This document shows positions 10,119 to 17,906 of a DNA stretch of 64,000 bases, one piece after another. Position 1 is the stretch's first letter. Each line of letters opens with the position of its first letter. The notes beneath the pieces are model-generated. The model had not been told where the DNA came from. It worked only from the letters and a program-made list of their open reading frames with translations, and made no database searches. The DNA lies in the NCBI RefSeq assembly GCF_014646755.1, contig NZ_BMNW01000012.1:1-64000 (forward strand). Direction: 5' to 3'. A program made the translations under genes and the position numbers. The DNA is from Pseudomonas asuensis. GTDB lineage: Bacteria; Pseudomonadota; Gammaproteobacteria; Pseudomonadales; Pseudomonadaceae.

Positions 10119-10829
10119 TTACTGTCCAATCATCTGAACTTGCGACAGCGTCACGCTGCCCAGCCCAGCAAGGTTAAGTTGCATCTCACCGCCATCTTGT
10201 CCCAGCGTTACACTGTTAACCGTGGCCGGTAGATAAGTTGTTAGCGCCTGCTTAGTCTCATCAATTGCAGCAGTTGCTTTGAAGCTATAAACACCCGCAT
10301 TCAACTTGTTGCCCTTATCATCTGTACCATCCCAAATGAAGTCGGACTTGCCAGCCTGAGCGGATCCTAGATCGATGGTTTTAACCAGCGAGCCTGCGGT
10401 GTCGTAAACACTTACACTTACATTAGTGCCTGCAGCTGGCATGATCAGCGTGCCGTTAAAGCTCTTCGAAGTATCCACCATGGAGGAGCCTGTTTGAGCA
10501 ATCACTGAACGCCCTACGAGCGAGGATGCCTGCAACGCTTGAGAAGACTGATAATTGCTCGCTATGCCATTTACCGACGTATTCAGGTTTTGCAGACTTT
10601 CAACACTACTAAACTGTGCAAGCTGAGCCACGAACTCGCTGTTATCCTGAGGACTGAGCGGGTTCTGGTTATTAAGCTGCGTTACCAGCAACTGAAGGAA
10701 GTCGTCCTTGCCCAGGCTGCCTTTCTTGTCGGTAGACGTGGCAGAATCTGCTGACGACGTGCTTGTAAGACTCGTCAACGCTGATGCTGCAACGCCTGTG
10801 TTATTGGTGTTCGTATTGATGGTGGACAT
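10119..10829 (-). CDS. flgD: Hook-capping protein (FlgD)
   Basis: FlgD is the scaffold that caps the growing hook and is later discarded. The core motif LGKDDFLQLLVTQLNNQNPLSPQDNSEFVAQLAQFSSVE occupies about residues 38-78. An Ig-like domain follows (about 125-200, with WDGTDDKGN.L.AG.Y.F.A.A). The length of 236 residues is typical. It lies between flgC and flgE. Confidence 0.96.
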   Translation of the reverse strand: MSTINTNTNNTGVAASALTSLTSTSSADSATSTDKKGSLGKDDFLQLLVTQLNNQNPLSPQDNSEFVAQLAQFSSVESLQNLNTSVNGIASNYQSSQALQASSLVGRSVIAQTGSSMVDTSKSFNGTLIMPAAGTNVSVSVYDTAGSLVKTIDLGSAQAGKSDFIWDGTDDKGNKLNAGVYSFKATAAIDETKQALTTYLPATVNSVTLGQDGGEMQLNLAGLGSVTLSQVQMIGQ

Positions 10830-10842
10830 ATGTGATCTCCGC

Positions 10843-11286
10843 TTACTGACCTAACGTCAACACTTTCTGCATCATCTGCTTGGCAGTGTTCATGATGTCA
10901 GCATTGGTCTGAAAGGCACGGCTTGCCGAAATCATGTCAGCCATTTCCTCAACAACATTCACGTTCGGGTAGTACACATAGCCGTCTTTATCAGCAGCTG
11001 GATGATTGGGCTCGTAACGGGCCTCAAGATTGCTTTGATCTTCCACAATGCCCAGTACCTGCACACCGGTACCAGCCTCACCCTGCTCATCGAATAAGGA
11101 AGTGCTACCGCCGTTCTGCGCCTGGTTGAGCATGGTGGCAAATACAGGGTGACGGGCACGGTACGTCTCATTCACACTCGACGAAACGGTCTCGGCGTTG
11201 GCGATGTTACTGGCAATGGTATTCAGGCGCGTCGTTTGTGCGCTCATACCTGTACCAGCAATATTGAATACATTACTCAGGGACAT
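10843..11286 (-). CDS. flgC: Flagellar proximal rod protein (FlgC)
   Basis: FlgC is a proximal rod subunit. The N-terminus (MSLSNVFNIAGTGMSAQTTRLNTIASNIANAETV), the central RHPVFA.ML, and the C-terminus (YPNVNVVEEMADMISASRAFQTNADIMNTAKQMMQKVLTLGQ) are diagnostic. The length of 147 residues is standard. It starts 2 bases after the flgB stop, so the two are probably translationally coupled. Confidence 0.97.
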   Translation of the reverse strand: MSLSNVFNIAGTGMSAQTTRLNTIASNIANAETVSSSVNETYRARHPVFATMLNQAQNGGSTSLFDEQGEAGTGVQVLGIVEDQSNLEARYEPNHPAADKDGYVYYPNVNVVEEMADMISASRAFQTNADIMNTAKQMMQKVLTLGQ

Positions 11287-11288
11287 GG

Positions 11289-11702
11289 TTACTCTCCACG
11301 AAGGGCAGACATGAGCCCTTTGAATTTGTTGTTAAGCAATGTGAAGCTGGCCTGAAACTGCACAGAGTTTTCCGCATAGTTAGCCTGCTCTATTTGCTCA
11401 TCTACAGTGTTCTGGTCCAGCGAAGGCTGAGTGGGAATGCGATAGCGCATCGCAGCATCCGCTGACAGATCACCGAAACCTTCAGCCTCAATATGACGAA
11501 CGTTAGTCGTACCGAGATTGAACTTGCTATGCGACGACTTGTTGGCTTGCTCTGCCAGGACAGCTGAGAAGTCCAGATCGCGCGCCTTATATCCAGGCGT
11601 GTCGGCGTTAGCAATATTGTTGCCCAGCACTTCGGCGCGTTGAGAACGGAAATTCAACGCCTGCTGATGGATACCCAATGCTTTATCGAAACTGATACTC
11701 AT
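11289..11702 (-). CDS. flgB: Flagellar proximal rod protein (FlgB)
   Basis: FlgB is the rod subunit nearest the export gate. MSISFDKALGIHQQALNFRSQRAEVLGNNIANADTPGYKARD.DF is the family N-terminus, and the C-terminus carries EQANYAENSVQFQASFTLLN. I use the ATG that gives MSISF. Another ATG two codons upstream is possible, but the predicted sigma-54 start site (about 11729) excludes much longer versions. It is the first gene of flgBCDE. Confidence 0.95.
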   Translation of the reverse strand: MSISFDKALGIHQQALNFRSQRAEVLGNNIANADTPGYKARDLDFSAVLAEQANKSSHSKFNLGTTNVRHIEAEGFGDLSADAAMRYRIPTQPSLDQNTVDEQIEQANYAENSVQFQASFTLLNNKFKGLMSALRGE

Positions 11703-11739
11703 GGTCATGAACCTATTGCCAGAAGGGCTATCTCCCTTT

Positions 11740-11755
11740 AGCAATGCACATGCCA
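11740..11755 (-). promoter_or_regulatory. Sigma-54 promoter of flgBCDE
   Basis: The minus strand reads TGGCATG-N4-TTGCT with GG-N10-GC spacing. The predicted start site is about 27 bases before the flgB ATG. A short inverted repeat (aaggg...ccctt) lies in the leader. Confidence 0.88.
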
Positions 11756-11894
11756 ACTATTAAAAACCTTACATATCAATAAGTTACGAAATAGCAGCGC
11801 ACTGGAGCGCCAAAAGCGGCAACGTTTTTCCGCGTCTGGCAGGGTCAAGCGGCAATGGGGACGGCAAATCTTTGACAGGAAGGACAAGAAGGCA

Positions 11895-11928
11895 AAAAAG
11901 AAAAGGCCCGACATGTCGGGCCTTTGGC
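11895..11928 (-). terminator. Intrinsic terminator after cheR
   Basis: An uninterrupted 24-base palindrome (aaaggcccgaca / tgtcgggccttt, 11902-11925) starts four bases past the cheR stop. On the minus strand it is followed by a T-rich tract. Confidence 0.88.
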
Positions 11929-12756
11929 TTATTTCGCTTTGTAGATAATGCCAGGGTTACATTGCACCATCTGATAGAGTTCAGGCAGGCCATTTAAGGC
12001 CTCTGATGCTCCTAGGAAAAGGTAGCCTCCCGGTTTAAGCGTGCCATGAATTCGCGTCAAAATATCTTTCTTCACATCAGCCGAGAAATAAATCAGCACG
12101 TTGCGGCAAAAGACCATATCGAACTTGCCCAGGCTGGCATAACTGTCCAGCAGGTTCAGCGCTCTAAACTCAACACGACTTTTAATAGGCGGCTTTACAG
12201 ACCAACGATTCGGCGGAACAACGTCAAAATTACGCTGCAGTCTTTCCTGAGACAGGCCACGCCCAATCGCCAGAGAGTCATACTCACCGGATTTGGCTGC
12301 TGTCAAAATCGCGCCGGATAGATCTGTTGCCACGATTTGCACGCCGCTACGTAACTGGCCTGGGCTACTACGCTCAAACTCATCCACTGTCATCGACAAT
12401 GAATAGGGCTCCTGACCCGACGAACAGGCCGCTGACCAGATACGGAGCCTCTGTCCAGGGCTGGCCTTGGTCAATTCTGGCAATAGGCGATTCTTCAACA
12501 CCTCGAATGGATAAGTATCACGAAACCATAGGGTCTCGTTAGTCGTCATCGCATCGACAACTTTCTCCTTCAAGCCACTGCGCGGCTGGCTCTGAATACG
12601 CTGAACCAGTTCACCCAATGTCTTGATACCCTCGGTTTCCATCAGCTTATTGAGACGGCTCGAGACAAGATACTGTTTGTTATCACCAAGCAGGATTCCA
12701 CACGCCTTTTCGAGAAAGACACGGAACTGCACAAAATCTGCATTAACTGCTGACAC
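11929..12756 (-). CDS. cheR: Chemotaxis protein methyltransferase (CheR)
   Basis: CheR methylates glutamates on chemoreceptors using S-adenosylmethionine. The all-alpha N-terminal domain (about residues 10-75) is followed by the SAM-binding domain: MTTNETLWFRD, RIWSAACSSGQEPYS (SAM loop), IVATDLS and FDMVFCRNVLIYF, ending in GGYLFLGASE. The length of 275 residues is standard. It lies just downstream of cheV on the same strand, and the pair resembles the pseudomonad cheV-cheR unit placed beside flgA. A strong terminator follows. Confidence 0.96.
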   Translation of the reverse strand: MSAVNADFVQFRVFLEKACGILLGDNKQYLVSSRLNKLMETEGIKTLGELVQRIQSQPRSGLKEKVVDAMTTNETLWFRDTYPFEVLKNRLLPELTKASPGQRLRIWSAACSSGQEPYSLSMTVDEFERSSPGQLRSGVQIVATDLSGAILTAAKSGEYDSLAIGRGLSQERLQRNFDVVPPNRWSVKPPIKSRVEFRALNLLDSYASLGKFDMVFCRNVLIYFSADVKKDILTRIHGTLKPGGYLFLGASEALNGLPELYQMVQCNPGIIYKAK

Positions 12757-12799
12757 TTCCGTTCTGCTCCTGAATCAGAAAAGAAGAGCGTTAATCATC

Positions 12800-13732
12800 T
12801 CAGCCTTCATCGGCTGCTTTGATTCGCTCAATTACCCGAGAGGCAAGATCATCGGGGCGGAATTTAGCAAGGAAATCGTTAGCTCCTACTTTCTTAACCA
12901 TAGCTTGGTTGAACACACCTGAAAGTGAGGTATGAAGAAGAATGTGGAGATTGCTCATTCGTGAGTCATTACGAATTTCAGCGGTGAGCGTATAGCCGTC
13001 CATCTCGGGCATTTCAATGTCAGAGATCAACATTAATAGTTCCCGCTCCGGCTTTTCACCGTTATCAACCATATCTTTAAGGAAATTGAGCGCCTGGCGT
13101 CCATCATTGAGTGCTGTTACTTCCACGCCAATTGTTCCCAAACACCGGCTTACCTGCTTACGCGCAACTGAAGAGTCATCAACAATCAAAACGTGCTTGG
13201 TTATAGCCTTAGCCTGGGTGACTACATCTATTACACCTTCAGAAATGGTTTCAACCGAGGGCGCAACTTCCGACAGAATTTTCTCTACATCGATGATTTC
13301 GACCAGCTGATTATCGACACGCGTCACCGCTGTCAGATAATGGTCACGGCCTGTCCCCTTTGGGGGAGGCTGAATCATATCCCAGTTCATATTGATGATT
13401 CGCTCAACGGAACGCACCAAAAAGCCCTGAACTTTAGTGTTGTACTCGGTAATAATGACAAAGCTGTTGGTCAGGTCTTGCAGACCACGCCCACCCGTAG
13501 CCAGCGCCAGATCCATGATTGGAAATGTGCCTCCACGAATACTTGCAACACCGCGTACAACAGCGCTGGACTTTGGCATCACGGTAAGTTTAGGGCATTG
13601 CAACACTTCCCTTACCTTGAAGACGTTGATTCCGTAAAGCTGCGGACCGTCCAAGCGGAACAGCAGCAGCTCCAGCCGATTTTGCCCGACCAACTGAGTA
13701 CGCTGGTTGACTGCATCTAATACGCCAGCCAT
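12800..13732 (-). CDS. cheV: Chemotaxis coupling protein with receiver domain (CheV), copy 1
   Basis: CheV couples chemoreceptors to CheA and can be phosphorylated. A CheW domain (about residues 12-155, with QLYGINVFKVREVL and GRDHYLTAVTRVD) precedes a receiver domain (about 178-305, acidic D185-D186, phospho-acceptor D238 in LISDIEMPEMDGY, then LHTSLSG). I choose the ATG giving MAGVLDAVNQRTQLVG, with AGGAG upstream; a further 16 in-frame upstream residues are not family-like. A paralogue of near-equal length lies at 58.7 kb with the same start motif. Confidence 0.95.
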   Translation of the reverse strand: MAGVLDAVNQRTQLVGQNRLELLLFRLDGPQLYGINVFKVREVLQCPKLTVMPKSSAVVRGVASIRGGTFPIMDLALATGGRGLQDLTNSFVIITEYNTKVQGFLVRSVERIINMNWDMIQPPPKGTGRDHYLTAVTRVDNQLVEIIDVEKILSEVAPSVETISEGVIDVVTQAKAITKHVLIVDDSSVARKQVSRCLGTIGVEVTALNDGRQALNFLKDMVDNGEKPERELLMLISDIEMPEMDGYTLTAEIRNDSRMSNLHILLHTSLSGVFNQAMVKKVGANDFLAKFRPDDLASRVIERIKAADEG

Positions 13733-13774
13733 TTGTGAACTCCTGAAAAGGCCGGCCCATCGGATGACAGAAAA

Positions 13775-13790
13775 CGGCACACGGATTGCT
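13775..13790 (+). promoter_or_regulatory. Sigma-54 promoter of flgA
   Basis: CGGCACA-N4-TTGCT keeps the essential GG-N10-GC spacing, with one mismatch in the first base. The predicted start site is about 13801, some 30 bases before the flgA ATG. In P. aeruginosa flgA is an RpoN/FleQ target, which agrees. Confidence 0.78.
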
Positions 13791-13801
13791 TAAGTAGATT
13801 C

Positions 13802-13834
13802 ATGAACCGCCGAAGACAGTTTCTCGACGCATGA
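13802..13834 (+). CDS. Possible ten-codon leader ORF overlapping the flgA start
   Basis: A ten-codon frame (MNRRRQFLDA, then TGA) begins one base after the predicted sigma-54 start site. Its stop overlaps the flgA start as ATGA. No clear Shine-Dalgarno sequence precedes either start. It could couple translation into flgA from a leaderless start, or be chance: the N-termini of the two frames are similar (MNRRRQ and MNRRRI), so it could also be a small duplication. Confidence 0.3.
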   Translation: MNRRRQFLDA

Positions 13835-14556
13835 ACAGACGCCGTATCTCATTACTGATAACTTTTGTAGGGCTCTGCTCTGCAAACCAGACCTATGCAG
13901 CTGCCGAGCTAACCCTGCCTGAAGAACTTATCGGCGCAGCTCAGGGATTTCTTGAGGAGCGTGTTCAGGAATATTTGATCGAAAGTCATACAGAGGGTCG
14001 GCACGAGATTCAGGTAAAAGACCTGGATCCGCGCTTAAGACTGGCTAGCTGTGATAAGCCCTTGACAGTCGCACAACAGGGACTTGAAGCGCCGCTGGGC
14101 CGTATTTCTGTACGTGTCCGGTGCGAAGGGAGCACCCCCTGGACAGTTTACATACCCGCTGAGGTACGTCTGCATCGCAACGTCGTGGTCACTACTCGTC
14201 CACTGCTGCGCGATACGATTATAGACTCGCAAAATGTGGCATTGCTGGAGCGTGACGTTGGAAAATTGCCTCAAGGTTATCTAACAGATATCGATTTAGT
14301 AATGGGGCAGAAACTCAAGCGACAGGTAGTGGCTGACCAGATATTAGCGCCCTCTTTTCTTCAGGCAGCTGAAGTTGTACGCAAGGGCGATCAGGTCGTT
14401 ATCAGTACAGGTTCAGGAGGCTTTACTGTACGGATGCAGGGAGAAGCTTTGGTTGACGGAGCCCAAGGAGAGCAGATTCGAGTCAAGAACCTGAACTCCA
14501 AGCGCGTCATTAAAGCACGTGTGACGGGTCCGGGAATGGTCGAGGTCGCCATGTAA
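13831..14556 (+). CDS. flgA: P-ring assembly chaperone (FlgA)
   Basis: FlgA is a periplasmic chaperone that assists FlgI polymerisation into the P ring. A signal peptide ends near residue 24 (LLITFVGLCSANQTYAAA). The SAF-type domain covers about residues 110-180 (RPLLRDTIIDSQNVALLERDVGKLPQGY). The C-terminal beta domain carries GDQVVISTGSGGFTVRMQGEAL..GA.GEQIRVKN.NSKRVIKARV. The length of 241 residues is normal. It diverges from cheV-cheR and is followed by flgM, which has its own sigma-28 promoter. Confidence 0.95.
   Translation: MNRRRISLLITFVGLCSANQTYAAAELTLPEELIGAAQGFLEERVQEYLIESHTEGRHEIQVKDLDPRLRLASCDKPLTVAQQGLEAPLGRISVRVRCEGSTPWTVYIPAEVRLHRNVVVTTRPLLRDTIIDSQNVALLERDVGKLPQGYLTDIDLVMGQKLKRQVVADQILAPSFLQAAEVVRKGDQVVISTGSGGFTVRMQGEALVDGAQGEQIRVKNLNSKRVIKARVTGPGMVEVAM
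13928..13955 (-). promoter_or_regulatory. Candidate sigma-28 promoter for cheV-cheR inside flgA
   Basis: On the minus strand, within the flgA coding sequence, TCAAG lies 15 bases before GCCGATAA. The -10 element matches the FliA consensus exactly, while the spacing is one base longer than in the other FliA promoters here. It is about 195 bases upstream of cheV, and the cheV-flgA gap itself holds no better match. Chance is possible. Confidence 0.4.
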
Positions 14557-14637
14557 ACCAAAGAGCCACCATAGCCTCTAACAGATGGTTTATACTGGCC
14601 CATTAGCTTTTTGCCAAACGGAGCACAAAATTTAGCC

Positions 14638-14664
14638 TAAAGTTTTTTTGGGCTAAGCCGAAAA
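14638..14664 (+). promoter_or_regulatory. Sigma-28 (FliA) promoter of flgMN
   Basis: TAAAGTTT-N11-GCCGAAAA is a near-perfect FliA promoter; the -35 element and spacing match fully. The predicted start is about 32 bases before the flgM ATG. An inverted repeat TTAGCC...GGCTAA (14632-14656) spans the -35 element and spacer. Confidence 0.88.
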
Positions 14665-14702
14665 GCTGGGCATGCGACCGAAACTGTCCGAGGTTATCCA
14701 TC

Positions 14703-15029
14703 ATGGTTATTGATTTCAACAGAACGAACAGCACTTCCAGCACCGCCAGCACTAGCCGGACTACTGGACCTGCAGCAACCAATGCAACTAATAAAGCAAG
14801 TGAAGTTGCTAAGACAGCTGCAGTATCTCCAACCCAACCGGCAGGTGAGAACGTAAAGCTGAGTGATGAAGCCCAAACGCTTCAGAAGGCTGTCGAAAAG
14901 ATTCGCCAAGAACCTGTAGTTGATAGCGAGCGCGTTAATCGCCTGAAGCAAGCCATTGCCGATGGCAGCTATAAAGTCGATAGCCAACGTGTAGCTTCCA
15001 AACTGCTTGATTTTGAATCCCAGCGCTAA
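14703..15029 (+). CDS. flgM: Anti-sigma-28 factor (FlgM)
   Basis: FlgM binds FliA (sigma-28) and is exported through the finished hook, releasing the sigma factor. The N-terminus starts MVIDFNR and continues as a Ser/Thr/Ala-rich disordered stretch of about 45 residues. The C-terminal helices ([43 protein letters not shown], about residues 50-95) are the sigma-binding part. The length of 108 residues is typical. Its own FliA promoter gives negative autoregulation. Confidence 0.95.
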   Translation: MVIDFNRTNSTSSTASTSRTTGPAATNATNKASEVAKTAAVSPTQPAGENVKLSDEAQTLQKAVEKIRQEPVVDSERVNRLKQAIADGSYKVDSQRVASKLLDFESQR

Positions 15030-15070
15030 GCGACGCAGCGTTGGAAATATGACGCACGAGTGTAGATCGT

Positions 15071-15538
15071 ATGCACAACGCCAGCTTGCTTGAGTTAACC
15101 CTTAGCGACCTGAACATCGCTACGAGGTTGCTGGAACTGATCGAGTTAGAACATGATGCCTTGGTAAATCGCAAGTTCGATTTGCTCGGCCTGCTGCTGG
15201 ATGAAAAGCAGCCACTCCTGGTTCAACTGGATCAGCATAACCATTTGCGTTCTGCACAATTGCAGCGCTTGGGGTTACCGCTAAGTCGTGAAGGCCTGTT
15301 AGCTTATGCCGAGCGCTTCGAGCAAGACGATCAATTGATCGAGGCGGCAGACCAGCTTACGACTATTATTGAGCACTGCAAGGAAACCAATAATCGGAAT
15401 GGCCAGATTATCAAGGCCAACCAGTATACGGTGGCAAGCATGCTCGAAATTCTGCAAGGGCCTCCGGTGCCTAGTCTGTACAACAGACGTGGCCATTTGC
15501 CTCGCTCGAATTACCAACGCCCGTTAAGTCAGGTATGA
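15071..15538 (+). CDS. flgN: Flagellar export chaperone (FlgN)
   Basis: FlgN is the cytoplasmic chaperone for FlgK and FlgL, both encoded in this window. The 155-residue protein is almost all helical and Leu-rich, with the family pattern LLELIELEHDALVNRKFDLLGLLLDEKQPLL near the N-terminus and a C-terminal helix (NGQIIKANQYTVASMLEIL). It follows flgM by about 40 bases and is presumably cotranscribed; a terminator follows. Confidence 0.9.
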   Translation: MHNASLLELTLSDLNIATRLLELIELEHDALVNRKFDLLGLLLDEKQPLLVQLDQHNHLRSAQLQRLGLPLSREGLLAYAERFEQDDQLIEAADQLTTIIEHCKETNNRNGQIIKANQYTVASMLEILQGPPVPSLYNRRGHLPRSNYQRPLSQV

Positions 15539-15549
15539 ATTGTTGAAAC

Positions 15550-15590
15550 AATGGCTGGGATTTCATAAATCCAGCCATTCTTTATTTATT
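15550..15590 (+). terminator. Intrinsic terminator after flgN
   Basis: A stem of about 13 bp (aatggctgg.gattt / aaatccagccatt) with one bulged G and a CAT loop is followed by ctttatttattt. It sits between flgN and flgZ. Confidence 0.75.
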
Positions 15591-15612
15591 TGTCACGAAA
15601 TGGAGACAGGGC

Positions 15613-16347
15613 GTGTCCAACGCATTTAACGATGTGCAGGGTCCTCAGCCACCCAAGCTACTCAAGACACCTATTGAGATAGCTGCATACCTAAAACCGT
15701 TGGTGGAAAGCCGCAGTCCACTCCGCGTCACCTTCTTGGAGCGCAACAGGCAGTTCCAAAGCTTTCTGATTGATATCAATACGGAGCAAGGGCTTATCGC
15801 CTTAGACGAACTCGTTCCACTTGAAGGAGAGCGACTACTGCTGCAGGGCGAGCGTTTTCGTATCGACAGCAGTCATGAGGGTGTACAAATCATATGGGAG
15901 TACGATACTCCTGGAAGCCCGAGCGAGCTGAACGACAGCCGCTGTTACTTGTTCCCACTTCCAAAGGAAGTGAGCTATCACCAGCGTCGCAATGCATTCC
16001 GAGTTCGGCTGCAGCTGAATCGTCAGCCAACAGCTGAGCTTTCAGACCTTCCCAGTAAAAAATACCTGAAGGGTCAGCTTCTGGATATTTCTGCGACCGG
16101 CTGCAAGATTCGCATTGCCAAGAATGCGACCTCTATGGTATCGCCCGGTGAATTGCTGGAAAAATTCTCTGTTGGTCTACCGGGAAGCGCCATTTCGTCA
16201 ACAGTCGAAGTTCGCCACGTTTCCTATAACGAAAAGCTCGACTGCACTGAAGTAGGTCTCCGTTTCTATCGCATGTCAGGCCTTGTTCAACGCCAAGTAG
16301 AACGCTTCGTTTACCAGCTACAACGAGAAACGCGTCGAATCGACTAA
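15613..16347 (+). CDS. flgZ: PilZ-domain c-di-GMP flagellar brake protein (FlgZ/YcgR type)
   Basis: YcgR-type proteins bind c-di-GMP and act on the flagellar motor to slow swimming. An N-terminal YcgR domain (about residues 15-115) precedes a PilZ domain. The c-di-GMP motifs are visible: RRNAFRVRL near residue 125-133 (the RxxxR arm) and DISATG near residue 160 (the D-x-S-x-x-G loop). The length of 244 residues is standard. Translation starts at GTG with a purine-rich GGAGA site upstream. The position after flgMN is where pseudomonads keep flgZ. Its stop overlaps the convergent MFS gene stop by three bases. Confidence 0.92.
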   Translation: MSNAFNDVQGPQPPKLLKTPIEIAAYLKPLVESRSPLRVTFLERNRQFQSFLIDINTEQGLIALDELVPLEGERLLLQGERFRIDSSHEGVQIIWEYDTPGSPSELNDSRCYLFPLPKEVSYHQRRNAFRVRLQLNRQPTAELSDLPSKKYLKGQLLDISATGCKIRIAKNATSMVSPGELLEKFSVGLPGSAISSTVEVRHVSYNEKLDCTEVGLRFYRMSGLVQRQVERFVYQLQRETRRID

Positions 16348-17717
16348 CGCTTTAACTCACCTTCAGTTGCAGGATCCGCCTCTTGTGCGGCTTCAGCAGC
16401 TGAGGTTGCCGAGGCCTCTTCAGCTTTACTCTCCTCCGGCGTCATTGTTACATCTGCATTTTGCATCTGATCATGAACCACCTGCTCATCCACTCGCGGG
16501 TCCAGTGCTGCGACCAAGGGTGAACTGGCGAGACTATCAGGCATCGGTACATGCTGAAGGGGCGCCTCGTCAACACGATACAAACCTTTTACATCCTGCG
16601 GCCTGATACGCCATACCAGAATCAATCCGCAGACGCCAATGGATGCATACAACATGTTGGCGCCAAACCAATTCATCAAAGCACCTACCAGTAGTGGCCC
16701 TATACAGGCGCCTACCCCAAAGGTAGCCAGAAGCATCGCTGTAAGCGACACCCGCCTCTCCCCCTCCACATGGTCATTGGAAAGCGCAACGGCCAGAGGG
16801 TAGAGCACAAATAACAGCATGCTAACTGCGAATCCAAGCGCTAAAAGCAACAGCAGAGGAACTTTAGGCAATAACGCCAACGGTAAAGCCGTTATGACCA
16901 GGACAAGCGCAACCTTGTTAATTAGCCAGCTACGATCGTGACGGTCGGAAAGCCAGCCAATAGGCCATTGAGCCAGTAGTCCTGCAAAAATACAGACCCC
17001 CATGAATAAACCTACTCGCTCGGTTGGCAGTCCTTGGGCTGAGGCGTAAACAGGCGCAAGGCCATAAAACGAACCGATAGCAAGGCCACTCACCACAGTT
17101 GTCGTTAGCGCCTGCGGGATTCGCTTGAAGAAAAACCCAGGGTCAAGGGGCGCTGGACTCATAGGTGCAGGGTGAATTTTCGCAGTAACGGCCACTGGCA
17201 CAAGGCACAGCGCAAAACACAGGGCAACCAGCATAAGCTTTTCGGTTCCCAGCTCAGGCCATGCCATCAAGACACCCTGCCCCAGCACCAGACCGAAGTA
17301 AGAAGCTGTCATGTAGCCAGAAAACACCTTGCCTCGCTGGTTTGGCTCGGCCTGCTCATTCAACCAGCTTTCCAGCACCATGTACTGACACATCATCCCC
17401 ATGCCTACCAGCATACGCAGCAGCAGCCACACAGGTAGAAAAGGCAGTATGCCTGTTCCCAGAACCGCTGCAGTCACAATGCCTGCGCAAGCAACGTAAG
17501 CACGTATATGCCCTACACGAGCAATGAGTCGGTGCCCGACCTTGCCTCCCAATACCAGACCCAAGTATTGAGCGCCCGTCAGTGCACCAATCCAGCCGCC
17601 TGGAACTTGCTCAGATGAAAGCCTTAGCGCCATATACGTACTGAGCAGGCCAGACCCAATCAGCATAAGCAGTGTGGCAACATAGAGCGCTCGGAAGGCA
17701 GATAACGTACGACCCAT
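16344..17717 (-). CDS. MFS transporter (YcaD/UMF family type)
   Basis: This is a twelve-helix major facilitator protein in two six-helix halves (about residues 10-185 and 200-385). The motif GGKVGHRLIARVGHIRAY near residues 57-74 is a variant of the loop 2-3 signature. The pattern YMVLESWLNEQAEPNQRGKVFSGYM is typical of YcaD-like transporters. A C-terminal cytoplasmic tail of about 65 residues rich in Glu and Ala is unusual. The substrate cannot be told from sequence. Its end overlaps flgZ tail to tail. Confidence 0.85.
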   Translation of the reverse strand: MGRTLSAFRALYVATLLMLIGSGLLSTYMALRLSSEQVPGGWIGALTGAQYLGLVLGGKVGHRLIARVGHIRAYVACAGIVTAAVLGTGILPFLPVWLLLRMLVGMGMMCQYMVLESWLNEQAEPNQRGKVFSGYMTASYFGLVLGQGVLMAWPELGTEKLMLVALCFALCLVPVAVTAKIHPAPMSPAPLDPGFFFKRIPQALTTTVVSGLAIGSFYGLAPVYASAQGLPTERVGLFMGVCIFAGLLAQWPIGWLSDRHDRSWLINKVALVLVITALPLALLPKVPLLLLLALGFAVSMLLFVLYPLAVALSNDHVEGERRVSLTAMLLATFGVGACIGPLLVGALMNWFGANMLYASIGVCGLILVWRIRPQDVKGLYRVDEAPLQHVPMPDSLASSPLVAALDPRVDEQVVHDQMQNADVTMTPEESKAEEASATSAAEAAQEADPATEGELKR

Positions 17718-17870
17718 TACAGCTCCTTACGAAGGCAAAACAATACGCCTCGAAGATGAATTCTTATTCGTTAGAGGCCAAGGCTTATTGCCTTGACTTT
17801 GACGTACCCCTTCGATGGGTGGCAAGCGCGAGAGTTCGGCTAATGCGGGGTTGTATTTTATGGCTAAAGC

Positions 17871-17898
17871 AAACACGGCAGCCTGAGCCGCCGTGTTT
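17871..17898 (-). terminator. Hairpin after the glycan cluster
   Basis: A 9-bp perfect stem (aaacacggc / gccgtgttt) with a 10-base loop lies just beyond the last gene of the glycan cluster. A short T-rich run follows on both strands. Confidence 0.65.
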
Positions 17899-17906
17899 AT
17901 CTTGAC

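Noticed and set aside
13733-13830. Sigma-28 promoter for cheV within the cheV-flgA gap
   Set aside because: A GCCG core occurs, but no -35 box lies at the right distance. The better match is inside flgA.
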